Source: an uncultured Chitinophagaceae bacterium (GTDB taxonomy: Bacteria; Bacteroidota; Bacteroidia; Chitinophagales; Chitinophagaceae). From it: a stretch of 9,791 bases of DNA. Numbering within the stretch: position 1 is the first letter of the stretch; each line of letters opens with the position of its first letter. The notes beneath the pieces were generated by a model that was not told the DNA's origin, searched no databases, and was given only the letters and a program-made list of their open reading frames with translations. The position numbers and the translations under genes are program-made. The stretch covers positions 1-9,791 of the forward strand of contig CAMPGT010000148.1 in NCBI GenBank assembly GCA_946885665.1. The letters run 5' to 3'. Of this stretch, positions 1 to 6,157 are shown one piece after another.

Positions 1-69
1 ACTCCCCACTCCCTATTCCCCACTGCCCATTCCCCATTGCCCATTGCCCACTGCCCACTCCCCTCTCCC
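1..69. repeat. Heptanucleotide tandem repeat array, consensus CAYTSCC
   Basis: About ten copies of a 7-bp unit lie in exact register: CACTCCC at 7-13, TATTCCC at 14-20, CACTGCC at 21-27, CATTCCC at 28-34, CATTGCC at 35-41 and 42-48, CACTGCC at 49-55, CACTCCC at 56-62 and CTCTCCC at 63-69. The partial ACTCCC at 1-6 suggests the array continues beyond the left window edge. Variation is almost confined to the third base (C/T) and fifth base (G/C) of the unit. The + strand is nearly free of G, so it is a strongly strand-asymmetric pyrimidine tract. It ends 2 bp before the -33 element of the ahcY promoter. It resembles the short heptanucleotide repeats known from filamentous cyanobacteria in size and C-richness; that comparison is from memory. 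Confidence 0.85.
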
Positions 70-71
70 CC

Positions 72-102
72 TTTGCCGCCTCCCGTCAGAATCATACCTT
101 TG
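72..102 (+). promoter_or_regulatory. Bacteroidota-type sigma-A promoter of ahcY
   Basis: TTTG at 72-75 and TACCTTTG at 95-102 are separated by 19 bp. This matches the -33 (TTTG) and -7 (TAnnTTTG) elements of the primary-sigma promoter described in Bacteroides and Flavobacterium, with no mismatch at the defined positions. Transcription would start near 109-111, leaving a leader of about 12-14 nt before the ATG at 123. The leader is A-rich (eight A in a row) with no Shine-Dalgarno site, which is usual in this phylum. Such a short leader leaves no room for a riboswitch. Confidence 0.75.
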
Positions 103-122
103 TCGCCTAAAAAAAACAGATC

Positions 123-1451
123 ATGCCGACAATCGCAAAATCCAACATTGATTTCAAACTACCTTATAAAGTCGCAGATATCAAGCTCGCAGAATGGGGA
201 CGTAAAGAAATCCGCCTGGCAGAGGCAGAAATGCCCGGACTGATGTCCCTTCGCCAGGAATACGGTCCGTCGCAACCCCTCAAAGGCGCACGCATTGCCG
301 GCTGCCTCCATATGACCATCCAAACCGCCGTTCTCATCGAAACGCTTGTGTCGCTGGGCGCAGAAGTAAAATGGAGCTCCTGCAACATCTTCTCCACGCA
401 GGACCACGCCGCCGCAGCCATCGCGGCCAAGGGAATCGGCGTATTCGCCTGGAAGGGCCAAACACAGGAAGAGGCCGACTGGTGCATCGAACAAACTTTG
501 TTCTTTGGCGCAGCCGACAGGCCCCTGAACATGATTCTCGATGATGGGGGCGACCTCACCAATATGGTATTCGACCAATACTCCGAGCTGGTTCAGCACG
601 TGAGGGGACTGAGCGAAGAAACCACCACCGGTGTTCACCGCCTCTATGAAAGGATGACCAAGGGCACGCTGCCTATTCCGGCCATCAACGTGAACGACTC
701 GGTTACCAAGTCGAAATTCGACAACAAATACGGCTGTAAAGAGTCGCTGGTCGATGCCATTCGCCGCGCCACCGACGTGATGCTTGCCGGCAAAGTAGCC
801 GTGGTGGGTGGATACGGCGACGTAGGTAAGGGTTCCGCAGCCTCCCTGCATGGCGCTGGTTGCCGCGTGATCGTCACCGAAATTGATCCTATCTGCGCAC
901 TGCAGGCCGCAATGGACGGATATGAAGTGAAGAAAATGATCGACGCCGTTAAGGAAGCCGACATCATCGTGACCGCTTCGGGCTGCCGCGACCTCATCAC
1001 CGAAAAACATTTCAGGGCGATGAAAGACAAGGCCATCGTCTGCAACATCGGTCACTTCGACATAGAAATAGACATCGCCTGGATCAACAAGAACTACGGC
1101 CATACGAAAGACACCATCAAGCCGCAGGTTGACCTTTACAACATCGACGGCAAAGACATCATCGTTCTCGCCGAAGGCAGGCTGGTGAACCTGGGCTGCG
1201 CCACCGGCCACCCGAGCTTTGTGATGAGCAACTCGTTCACCAACCAAACGCTGGCACAGATCGAACTCTGGACCAACCATGGCAACTACGAGAATAAAGT
1301 GTACGTGCTTCCGAAACACCTCGACGAAAAGGTGGCAAGGCTCCACCTCGCGAAGATTGGCGTTACACTCGACGAACTGTCTGACGAACAGGCCAGCTAT
1401 CTCGGTATTCCGAAAGAGGGGCCGTTTAAGTCGGATAACTACAGGTATTAA
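123..1451 (+). CDS. ahcY: Adenosylhomocysteinase (S-adenosylhomocysteine hydrolase)
   Basis: This cytosolic NAD-dependent enzyme reversibly splits S-adenosylhomocysteine into adenosine and homocysteine, removing the inhibitory product of SAM-dependent methylation. The 442 residues carry the full family signature: substrate-domain His63 ([10 protein letters not shown]), DDGGDLTN at 140-147, SEETTTG at 164-170, and [12 protein letters not shown] at 194-205 with the expected Lys196, Asp200, Asn201 and Cys205. The NAD-binding loop GGYGDVGKG is at 229-237, followed by CNIGHFD (His311) and CATGHPSF (His363). The C-terminal tail ends FKSDNYRY, whose Lys and Tyr reach into the partner subunit's NAD site in known tetramers. 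Length fits the compact form of the family, without the roughly 40-residue insertion seen in some bacterial members. The ATG at 123 is the first in frame and follows the promoter. A strong terminator after the stop suggests a single-gene transcript. Confidence 0.97.
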   Translation: MPTIAKSNIDFKLPYKVADIKLAEWGRKEIRLAEAEMPGLMSLRQEYGPSQPLKGARIAGCLHMTIQTAVLIETLVSLGAEVKWSSCNIFSTQDHAAAAIAAKGIGVFAWKGQTQEEADWCIEQTLFFGAADRPLNMILDDGGDLTNMVFDQYSELVQHVRGLSEETTTGVHRLYERMTKGTLPIPAINVNDSVTKSKFDNKYGCKESLVDAIRRATDVMLAGKVAVVGGYGDVGKGSAASLHGAGCRVIVTEIDPICALQAAMDGYEVKKMIDAVKEADIIVTASGCRDLITEKHFRAMKDKAIVCNIGHFDIEIDIAWINKNYGHTKDTIKPQVDLYNIDGKDIIVLAEGRLVNLGCATGHPSFVMSNSFTNQTLAQIELWTNHGNYENKVYVLPKHLDEKVARLHLAKIGVTLDELSDEQASYLGIPKEGPFKSDNYRY

Positions 1452-1458
1452 ACGTTGT

Positions 1459-1491
1459 AAACAATCCCCTCGCTGAGGGAGGGGATTGTTT
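1459..1491 (+). terminator. Intrinsic terminator of ahcY
   Basis: A perfect 13-bp inverted repeat has its left arm at 1459-1471 (AAACAATCCCCTC) and its right arm at 1479-1491, with a 7-nt loop. It begins 7 bp after the ahcY stop codon. The right arm ends in a T run (1489-1492) followed by CTT, as expected for factor-independent termination on the + strand. Confidence 0.85.
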
Positions 1492-1502
1492 TCTTATCTA
1501 AA

Positions 1503-1516
1503 AGAAAATATTTTCT
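1503..1516. repeat. 14-bp perfect AT-rich palindrome
   Basis: AGAAAATATTTTCT at 1503-1516 equals its own reverse complement. It lies just after the ahcY terminator, about 107 bp before the next start codon. A dimeric regulator could bind such a site, but nothing else supports that, and AT-rich palindromes of this size can occur by chance. A small GC hairpin follows (CCCCG at 1530-1534, CGGGG at 1539-1543, 4-nt loop), also of unknown role. Confidence 0.4.
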
Positions 1517-1546
1517 CATGTCGGTCCACCCCCGCCAGCGGGGAAA

Positions 1547-1581
1547 TCTTCCGTCTTCCGTCTCCTATCTTCCGTCTCCCG
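1547..1581. repeat. Second heptanucleotide tandem array, consensus TCTYCCG
   Basis: Five 7-bp units lie in exact register: TCTTCCG at 1547-1553 and 1554-1560, TCTCCTA at 1561-1567, TCTTCCG at 1568-1574 and TCTCCCG at 1575-1581. The unit differs from the CAYTSCC unit at the left edge but shares its 7-bp period, pyrimidine-rich + strand and position shortly before a start codon (41 bp before 1623, against 53 bp for the first array). No convincing TAnnTTTG box is seen between the array and the following gene. Confidence 0.8.
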
Positions 1582-1622
1582 TTTTACATTCAACCTAGCA
1601 CACAAATTGCAGAGAAAAATAT

Positions 1623-1892
1623 ATGCAAATCAGATTTATTAAAAATATTCAGTTCACCAAAGTGCTGAAAGCCGAAGGGAGAATGAGGGAATTTAATTTC
1701 CGAAAACCCAATGGCCGCGAAGCTGCCCCCGCCACCGTTGATGTAAGCGACGACCGCGGCCACAGGATCGTTTTCCAGATGGAAAAAGAAGGCAGCGCAT
1801 GGAAAATCATTCCCCAGCGCCTGCCCGACTGGATTATGCAACTCGAAGACAAGTTCAGCGAGCTGCTGGAAGAAGAATTGAGCAATTACTAA
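1623..1892 (+). CDS. Small conserved-looking protein of unknown function (89 aa)
   Basis: I do not recognise a named family. The 89 residues have no signal peptide or membrane segment, so a cytosolic protein is expected. The N-terminal part (1-55) is basic and looks like alternating beta strands: RFIKNIQFTKVL, MREFNFRKPN, ATVDVSDD, GHRIVFQMEK. A WKIIP strand at 60-64 follows, then an acidic C-terminal helix (71-88, LEDKFSELLEEEL). A fold of beta sheet plus terminal helix, as in small nucleic-acid-binding proteins, is possible but is inference. The ATG at 1623 follows an A-rich stretch (GAGAAAAATAT) typical of Bacteroidota leaders. Codon use and base composition match the neighbours, and the reading frame runs cleanly to a TAA inside the dyad at 1884-1906. 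dinB begins 35 bp downstream on the same strand, so co-transcription is possible. Confidence 0.75.
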   Translation: MQIRFIKNIQFTKVLKAEGRMREFNFRKPNGREAAPATVDVSDDRGHRIVFQMEKEGSAWKIIPQRLPDWIMQLEDKFSELLEEELSNY

Positions 1893-1906
1893 ACTTTTTA
1901 GTAATT
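1884..1906. promoter_or_regulatory. Perfect inverted repeat between the 89-aa gene and dinB
   Basis: AATTACTAAA at 1884-1893 and TTTAGTAATT at 1897-1906 are exact reverse complements around a 3-bp centre (CTT), a 23-bp dyad. It covers the last codons and TAA of the upstream gene and ends 21 bp before the dinB ATG. The sequence after it is GGGGTGG-like, not a T run, so it is a poor + strand terminator. Its place just ahead of a translesion polymerase gene suggests an operator, for example for an SOS-type repressor, or an mRNA hairpin affecting dinB translation. The role is inference. Confidence 0.5.
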
Positions 1907-1927
1907 TGGGGTGGCAATTCTCTCACT

Positions 1928-3208
1928 ATGCTCACCGGAACCAGGACCATCGCCCATTTTGACCTCGACTCCTTCTTCGTAAGCGTCGAATGCCTGAAGA
2001 ATAAGTCGCTCACCGGAAAGCCGATTGCTGTGGGCGGACATGGCGACCGTGGCGTAATTACCTCCTGCAGCTATGAGGCCCGTAAATTTGGCGTAACAAG
2101 CGCCATGCCCGCTAAACTCGCACGAAGGCTTTGCCCGGAGCTCATTATCGTAAAGGGCGACATGGACAGCTACCTGCAATTCTCCCGGTACGTTACAGCA
2201 CTCATCGCCGAAAGCGTTCCGCTTTTTGAAAAAGCCAGCATCGACGAATTTTACATCGACATGTCGGGTATGGACAAATTCTTTGGTTGCGCACAATACA
2301 CCTCCGCGCTCCGGCAAAAAATTATTCGCAAAAGCGGCCTGGCCATCTCGTACGGACTCGCATCCAATAAACTCATTAGCAAAGTCGCCACCAACGAGGC
2401 AAAGCCCAATGGCCAGATCGAAGTGCCTTTTGGCACCGAAAAATCGTTCCTTGCCCCGCTGTCGATCGACAAAATGCCGATGATCGGCAAACAAACAGGG
2501 GCATTGCTGAAAAGCATAGGCCTGCATACCATCGGGGCGCTCAGCCAAATGCCGATGGAAACAATGATCGCACGGCTCGGCAAAAACGGAATTTCATTGT
2601 GGCGGAAAGCTAACGGCATCGATGAAACGCCGGTGGTTGCCAGCCACGAACAGAAAAGCATCGGCACGGAAAACACCTTCCAATCGGATACTGCCGATGT
2701 TCCCTTCCTGCACAGGGAACTTACCAGGATGACAGAACAGGTGGCGTTCGAGCTGCGCGACAATAACCGGCTCACCGGTTGTATAACTATAAAAATCAGG
2801 TACAGCGATTTTCAAACATTCACCAAGCAGGCGGTCGTTGCGTACACCTGCTCTGACCACATCCTGCTGCAAACCGTAAAGCAATTATTCGATAAACTGT
2901 ACGACAGGCGCTTTCGGGTGAGGTTGATCGGTGTGCGGTTCAGCCACCTTGTACCCGGCAACTACCAGATACATTTATTCGACGACACGTATGAAACCAT
3001 CAGTCTTTACCAGGCGATAGATCACATCAAACATCGTTTCGGCGAAGACAAACTCATCCGCGTGGCAGGGGCCACATTCATGTCGAAAAAATACCAGGAG
3101 GAGAAACAGCAACCCGCCACTACCGTTGTTGAGCAGCCGTCAATATTTGGCACTGCACGGCTCGAACGCAAGATTTCATTGTCGAACGCGCCTCACGGGC
3201 GTAGCTAA
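1928..3208 (+). CDS. dinB: DNA polymerase IV / DinB-type Y-family translesion polymerase
   Basis: This error-prone polymerase inserts nucleotides opposite damaged template bases. From the ATG at 1928 it is 426 residues. An in-frame ATG at 1799 would add 43 low-complexity residues and overlap the upstream gene, so 1928 is preferred: the polymerase motif AHFDLDSFF starts at residue 9, as usual. Asp12 of FDLDSFF and Asp106/Glu107 of SIDEFY are the metal-binding carboxylates, and Phe17 fits the steric-gate position. YGLASNKLISKVATNEAKPNG at 142-162 is the conserved finger/palm segment, IGKQTGALLKSIGLHTIGAL at 186-205 the thumb helix-hairpin-helix region, and about 245-345 the little finger (RVRLIGVRFSHL). 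At 426 residues it is longer than E. coli DinB (about 350). QPSIF at 403-407 resembles a beta-clamp-binding motif, but 19 residues follow it instead of the chain ending there. Confidence 0.93.
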   Translation: MLTGTRTIAHFDLDSFFVSVECLKNKSLTGKPIAVGGHGDRGVITSCSYEARKFGVTSAMPAKLARRLCPELIIVKGDMDSYLQFSRYVTALIAESVPLFEKASIDEFYIDMSGMDKFFGCAQYTSALRQKIIRKSGLAISYGLASNKLISKVATNEAKPNGQIEVPFGTEKSFLAPLSIDKMPMIGKQTGALLKSIGLHTIGALSQMPMETMIARLGKNGISLWRKANGIDETPVVASHEQKSIGTENTFQSDTADVPFLHRELTRMTEQVAFELRDNNRLTGCITIKIRYSDFQTFTKQAVVAYTCSDHILLQTVKQLFDKLYDRRFRVRLIGVRFSHLVPGNYQIHLFDDTYETISLYQAIDHIKHRFGEDKLIRVAGATFMSKKYQEEKQQPATTVVEQPSIFGTARLERKISLSNAPHGRS

Positions 3209-3220
3209 TCCTCGCTATGC
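3199..3220. terminator. Possible hairpin spanning the convergent gene ends
   Basis: GCGTAGC at 3199-3205 pairs with GCTATGC at 3214-3220 (7 bp including one G-T pair) around an 8-nt loop. The structure contains both the TAA of dinB (3206-3208) and the TAG of the opposing kinase gene (3215-3217). No strong T run follows on either strand, so termination activity is doubtful. It is the only terminator candidate at this tail-to-tail junction. Confidence 0.3.
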
Positions 3221-4606
3221 GTTGATCTTTCTTAATTCAATCAGCGAAGCCGGCACCTCTCCGGGGTTCCAGTGCCGATGTATCGCCATGGCGGCGCCAA
3301 TCGCGGAGGCCTGGGCAACGGTGGCCGCATACACTTCCTGACGCGGGTACGCCCGTGCGAGGAGGTTCATGTAAATATCATTGCGAACAAAGCCGCCATC
3401 CACAAATATCCGGGACACTTTATTATTCATCACAAGGTTGGTGGAAAGCGCTTGCTGATGAATAATGTCTATCACCAGTTGATGATAAGCATCCTCAGCG
3501 GTTTCAAACGCAGCAAGGCCGCGGTCACCGAAGGCAAATTTTCCATTGCAAAAGGTATCGTGTTCATCCTGCGGATAGGTTTTCACCAGGCGTTCGCAAA
3601 TGGCCGCATTAAACTTTACATGTTTTGTGAAGTCTGCCGACAGGTTGAAATGTGCGGCGATGCGTTTTGCCTGTTCTTCATGCTCATGTCCCGCAAATAC
3701 CCTGGCCGCCTTCACCGGCTTATGCTGATAACTTAAAAAACACAGGCAGTCGTGTTGCAGCTCATCGTCTGTAAGTGGTTCATCATTGAAGGGGTTCATG
3801 CTGATGGACCACGTGCCCGTTGAAATCAGCACAAAAGGTTCATTGAAGATCGCGAGATAAGGGATCAATGCCGAAGAGCTGTCGTGAAGCCCCGCTCCCG
3901 ACACCACATTTTTCCAACCGGTTGGCAGCACGGCATCGCACGGTAATACAGGCGCGAGCCGCCGGTCAATATTTTCCTTCTTCACCCACTCGTGATAATC
4001 TCCCTTTTGATAGTTCCACAACATGGTGTGGCACCCGATGCTGGTAATGTCTGAATAATACTTCCCCGTTACCAGCGACGAAAGATATTGGGGAAGATGA
4101 AGCGAAAACCCCTTTCTTTCCGTGAGTCCACGTTCATGTTTCAGGCGATACAGTTGCAATCCCGAATTGAGGTGGTCAAGTACAGGGGATGCCGTCTCCC
4201 TGGTTAATTTTTCTTCGCCGCCGTAGGTGTCAAAAAATTTATTTTTTAAGGCAGGAGGAAATGGCTTGAGATAGCTGTAAAGCGGCAGAAACGGTTTGCC
4301 GTTGTCATCAAGATGAACAAAGCTCGCACCGAAAGAAGAGAAATTGATCGCCGAGATATCATGCTTCTTTTCCGACAGTAATTTCCCGATGGACGTATTG
4401 ATCCATGAGGTCAGTGATACGAGATCATCGCAGGCATCACCATCTTCATCCTTTATTTCATCGAAACGCGTCGTTTGTTCGTGAATGATCCGGTAGTTCT
4501 CATTGAACAAAAAAAGTTTCTTGTTGGTTTTTCCAACATCGAATATGGCAATCACGGAGGGGGAGTTGTTTTGCAGGTTATCGTTTACCGTTTGCCGTTC
4601 GCTCAA
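3215..4606 (-). CDS. FGGY-family carbohydrate kinase, sugar unknown
   Basis: This cytosolic kinase would transfer phosphate from ATP to a sugar. The 463 residues show the two-lobed FGGY plan. The N-terminal phosphate loop FDVGKTNKK is at 22-30, SGAGLHDSSSAL at 236-247 holds the likely catalytic base Asp242, STGTWS at 262-267 is the second phosphate loop, and VDGGFVRND at 402-410 is the adenosine-site glycine motif, followed by AQASAIGAAM. GTWS is reminiscent of rhamnulokinase and fuculokinase, but no isomerase, aldolase or sugar transporter is nearby, so the substrate is left open. The start is TTG at 4606. It overlaps the upstream stop as TTGA and has GGAG eight bases upstream, which suggests translational coupling. 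An internal GTG at codon 18 is the alternative start and would still keep the phosphate loop. The gene ends 6 bp from dinB, which points the opposite way. Confidence 0.87.
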   Translation of the reverse strand: MSERQTVNDNLQNNSPSVIAIFDVGKTNKKLFLFNENYRIIHEQTTRFDEIKDEDGDACDDLVSLTSWINTSIGKLLSEKKHDISAINFSSFGASFVHLDDNGKPFLPLYSYLKPFPPALKNKFFDTYGGEEKLTRETASPVLDHLNSGLQLYRLKHERGLTERKGFSLHLPQYLSSLVTGKYYSDITSIGCHTMLWNYQKGDYHEWVKKENIDRRLAPVLPCDAVLPTGWKNVVSGAGLHDSSSALIPYLAIFNEPFVLISTGTWSISMNPFNDEPLTDDELQHDCLCFLSYQHKPVKAARVFAGHEHEEQAKRIAAHFNLSADFTKHVKFNAAICERLVKTYPQDEHDTFCNGKFAFGDRGLAAFETAEDAYHQLVIDIIHQQALSTNLVMNNKVSRIFVDGGFVRNDIYMNLLARAYPRQEVYAATVAQASAIGAAMAIHRHWNPGEVPASLIELRKINA

Positions 4607-4995
4607 GGGTTCAGCTCCACTTTCGTCATTTGATAATAATGGTTCTGCAGTTCATGAACGCTGATGGGATGGTTTAGTTCGCGGCGATCTTCGCGCCACC
4701 ACATTTCCAGCCTTGAAAAATCGTCTTTTGAGGGCACAAGTATTCTGAAGGAATCTTTCATGTACTTTACGGCCTGTCCGTTTTCTACCCGTTCAAACCC
4801 TAATTTATTCAACTGTTCATCAGACAGCGGGATGGGGAACAAATGTTCCGGCTTGAACCAGAACTCCTGAACGGACGTTTCCACACACACTTCCTTATCC
4901 TCGTTATTAATCTCTTTTACAACTCCTTCCCAGGTGTCGCCGTCGTATTCTGCGATCACCAGGTCACCTTGCTGGATTTCGTTCAACCTGATCAT
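4603..4995 (-). CDS. Small SH3-like protein with VHELQN motif, function unknown
   Basis: The product is 130 residues from the ATG at 4995. The frame is open up to 5130, but that extension overlaps the permease gene and gives an implausible Cys-rich leader. Residues 1-55 look like a small beta barrel (GDLVIAEYDGDTWEGVVKEI, then VQEFWFKPEHLFPIPL). Next comes LSDEQLNKLGFERV at 57-70, and the C-terminus carries ISVHELQNHYYQMTKVEL at 111-128. An N-terminal barrel, an 'IPL-t-e-L-k-GF' segment and a terminal V-H-x-LQN-x-Y motif recur in small uncharacterised proteins of Bacteroidota chromosomes and mobile elements; I recognise the pattern but know no function for it. No signal peptide or membrane segment is seen. 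It lies 43 bp after the last exporter permease and overlaps the kinase start by 4 bases. Confidence 0.8.
   Translation of the reverse strand: MIRLNEIQQGDLVIAEYDGDTWEGVVKEINNEDKEVCVETSVQEFWFKPEHLFPIPLSDEQLNKLGFERVENGQAVKYMKDSFRILVPSKDDFSRLEMWWREDRRELNHPISVHELQNHYYQMTKVELNP
4615..4618 (-). promoter_or_regulatory. Possible ribosome binding site for the TTG-started kinase
   Basis: On the minus strand GGAG lies 8 nt ahead of the TTG at 4606, inside the 3' end of the preceding gene. Shine-Dalgarno sites are uncommon in this phylum. Here it adds some support for TTG over the internal GTG as the kinase start. Confidence 0.4.
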
Positions 4996-5029
4996 ATGGA
5001 TGCAATTTTTGGGTATTTGAATATACAAA

Positions 5030-5051
5030 AAAAAGCCATCATGATCTTTTT
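5030..5051 (-). terminator. Weak AT-rich hairpin at the end of the exporter genes
   Basis: Read on the minus strand, AAAAAG (5051-5046) can pair with CTTTTT (5035-5030), and the T run continues to eight bases. The 10-nt loop contains the palindrome ATCATGAT and overlaps the permease stop codon. The stem is nearly all A-T, so termination would be partial at best. It could reduce read-through into the small protein and kinase genes. Confidence 0.25.
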
Positions 5052-6157
5052 CGGTAAGAAATAACCGCCCAACCGTTAAGCCCCACTGCAAACAGCAACA
5101 TAATGAACATATACCTGCTAATGTCTGCAAAGCCGCTTCCCTTCAGCACCACCATCCTGATCACCTCCACGAAGTACGCCACAGGATTGATTCGCGTGAT
5201 GGCCTGCGCCCAGCCGGGCATGCTTTCGATGGACGTGTACAGTCCGCCCAGCAATATAAACACCATCATCATAAAAAACGAAATGAGCATCGCCTGTTGC
5301 TGGTTATGCGTGTAGGTGGATATCAGCAGGCCGAGCCCGAGCAAGGCAAGCAGGTACAACGCCGCAAATGCATAGATCACGAACAGGCTGCCAACAGGTA
5401 TGATGCCGTAAGCGAGCCAGCCGATCACCAGTCCGATGGAGAGGATCACCAGCCCTATCACCCAAAAAGGGATGAGCTTCGCGAGAATGAAATGAAGCTT
5501 CTTTATCGGCGTAACGTTGATCTGTTCAATTGTGCCGATCTCCTTTTCTTTTACAATGTTCAATGCCGACAGGTTCGCTCCCACCATCGTGAGTAATATC
5601 ACGAGGATTCCCGGCACCATGAAATATTTGTAGTTCATGAGCGGGTTATACCAATTAGAGGTGACCACTTCGATGTTAAGCTCCGGGCTGAACCTCGGCA
5701 TTTGTATCCATTTCAATCTTACTTCATTGTTGAAATCGCGGATAATGCTTTGCAGGTATGCAGACCCGAGCCCCGCTTTTACACCATTCACTGCATTTAC
5801 AGCCATAAAAACCGGCGCTTCATTTTCTTTCACGAGGTTTTTTTCAAAGTCCGCCGGAATTTCAAGTATAATATCCACGTTTCCTTTTTCCACTTCAATC
5901 AGGGACTGCTCGTAGCCACTACTGTAATGTTCCAGCAGGAAATAATTGGTTGATGTGATCTTCGAGATCATCTGCCGTGAATAGGAAGAATGATCGTGGT
6001 CGATAACACTGAGCTTAATTTCTTTTATTTCGTAATCGGCGGCCCATGGCAGCACGAGCAATTGCACGATGGGCACCACGAAAATGATGCGTATGATGGA
6101 TGGGTTCCTGAAAATCTGGCGAAACTCTTTCTGCAAAAGAAATTTGAGGGTTCTCAT
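5039..6157 (-). CDS. ABC-2 type exporter permease (YbhR/YbhS-like), second of pair
   Basis: This inner-membrane subunit should pair with the permease encoded just before it to form the transport channel. The 372 residues have the ABC-2 plan: a cytoplasmic N-terminus (KEFRQIFRNPS), TM1 at about 22-39, a large extracytoplasmic domain at about 40-177, then TM segments near 178-200, 227-249, 253-277, 287-308 and 348-366. IVKEKEIGTIEQ at 201-212, after TM2, is the conserved coupling segment expected to touch the ATPases. The GLYTSIESMPGWAQ loop and the INPVAYFVEVIR segment near 305-335 are typical of this family. The ATG at 6157 overlaps the previous stop codon (ATGA), indicating translational coupling. 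Order and domain type match E. coli ybhR, the last gene of ybhG-F-S-R. Confidence 0.92.
   Translation of the reverse strand: MRTLKFLLQKEFRQIFRNPSIIRIIFVVPIVQLLVLPWAADYEIKEIKLSVIDHDHSSYSRQMISKITSTNYFLLEHYSSGYEQSLIEVEKGNVDIILEIPADFEKNLVKENEAPVFMAVNAVNGVKAGLGSAYLQSIIRDFNNEVRLKWIQMPRFSPELNIEVVTSNWYNPLMNYKYFMVPGILVILLTMVGANLSALNIVKEKEIGTIEQINVTPIKKLHFILAKLIPFWVIGLVILSIGLVIGWLAYGIIPVGSLFVIYAFAALYLLALLGLGLLISTYTHNQQQAMLISFFMMMVFILLGGLYTSIESMPGWAQAITRINPVAYFVEVIRMVVLKGSGFADISRYMFIMLLFAVGLNGWAVISYRKRS

Noticed and set aside
1..69. CRISPR-like repeats
   Set aside because: The units are 7 bp, directly tandem and without spacers, and no cas genes are present.
1..122. SAM or SAH riboswitch ahead of ahcY
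   Set aside because: The predicted transcription start leaves only 12-14 nt of leader, and the upstream bases are a simple heptamer repeat with no conserved aptamer pattern.
159..1346. Long open frame (395 codons) on the minus strand opposite ahcY
   Set aside because: It lies fully inside a clear ahcY gene, has no recognisable motif and has the His/Val/Gly-rich composition of a codon shadow.
1550..1622. Promoter for the 89-aa gene
   Set aside because: No TAnnTTTG match with correct spacing from a TTTG was found; partial matches (TACATTCA, ACAAATTG) are too weak to call.
1799..1927. In-frame upstream ATG that would lengthen DinB by 43 residues
   Set aside because: It overlaps most of the end of the 89-aa gene, and the added residues are unlike any polymerase N-terminus; the ATG at 1928 places the catalytic motif normally.
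1898..2775. Minus-strand open frames opposite dinB
   Set aside because: They lie inside a well-supported polymerase gene and show no family signature.
4996..5130. Upstream extension of the 130-aa gene to 5130
   Set aside because: It overlaps the permease C-terminus and encodes a Cys-rich leader out of character with the rest; the ATG at 4995 starts directly at the conserved-looking domain.
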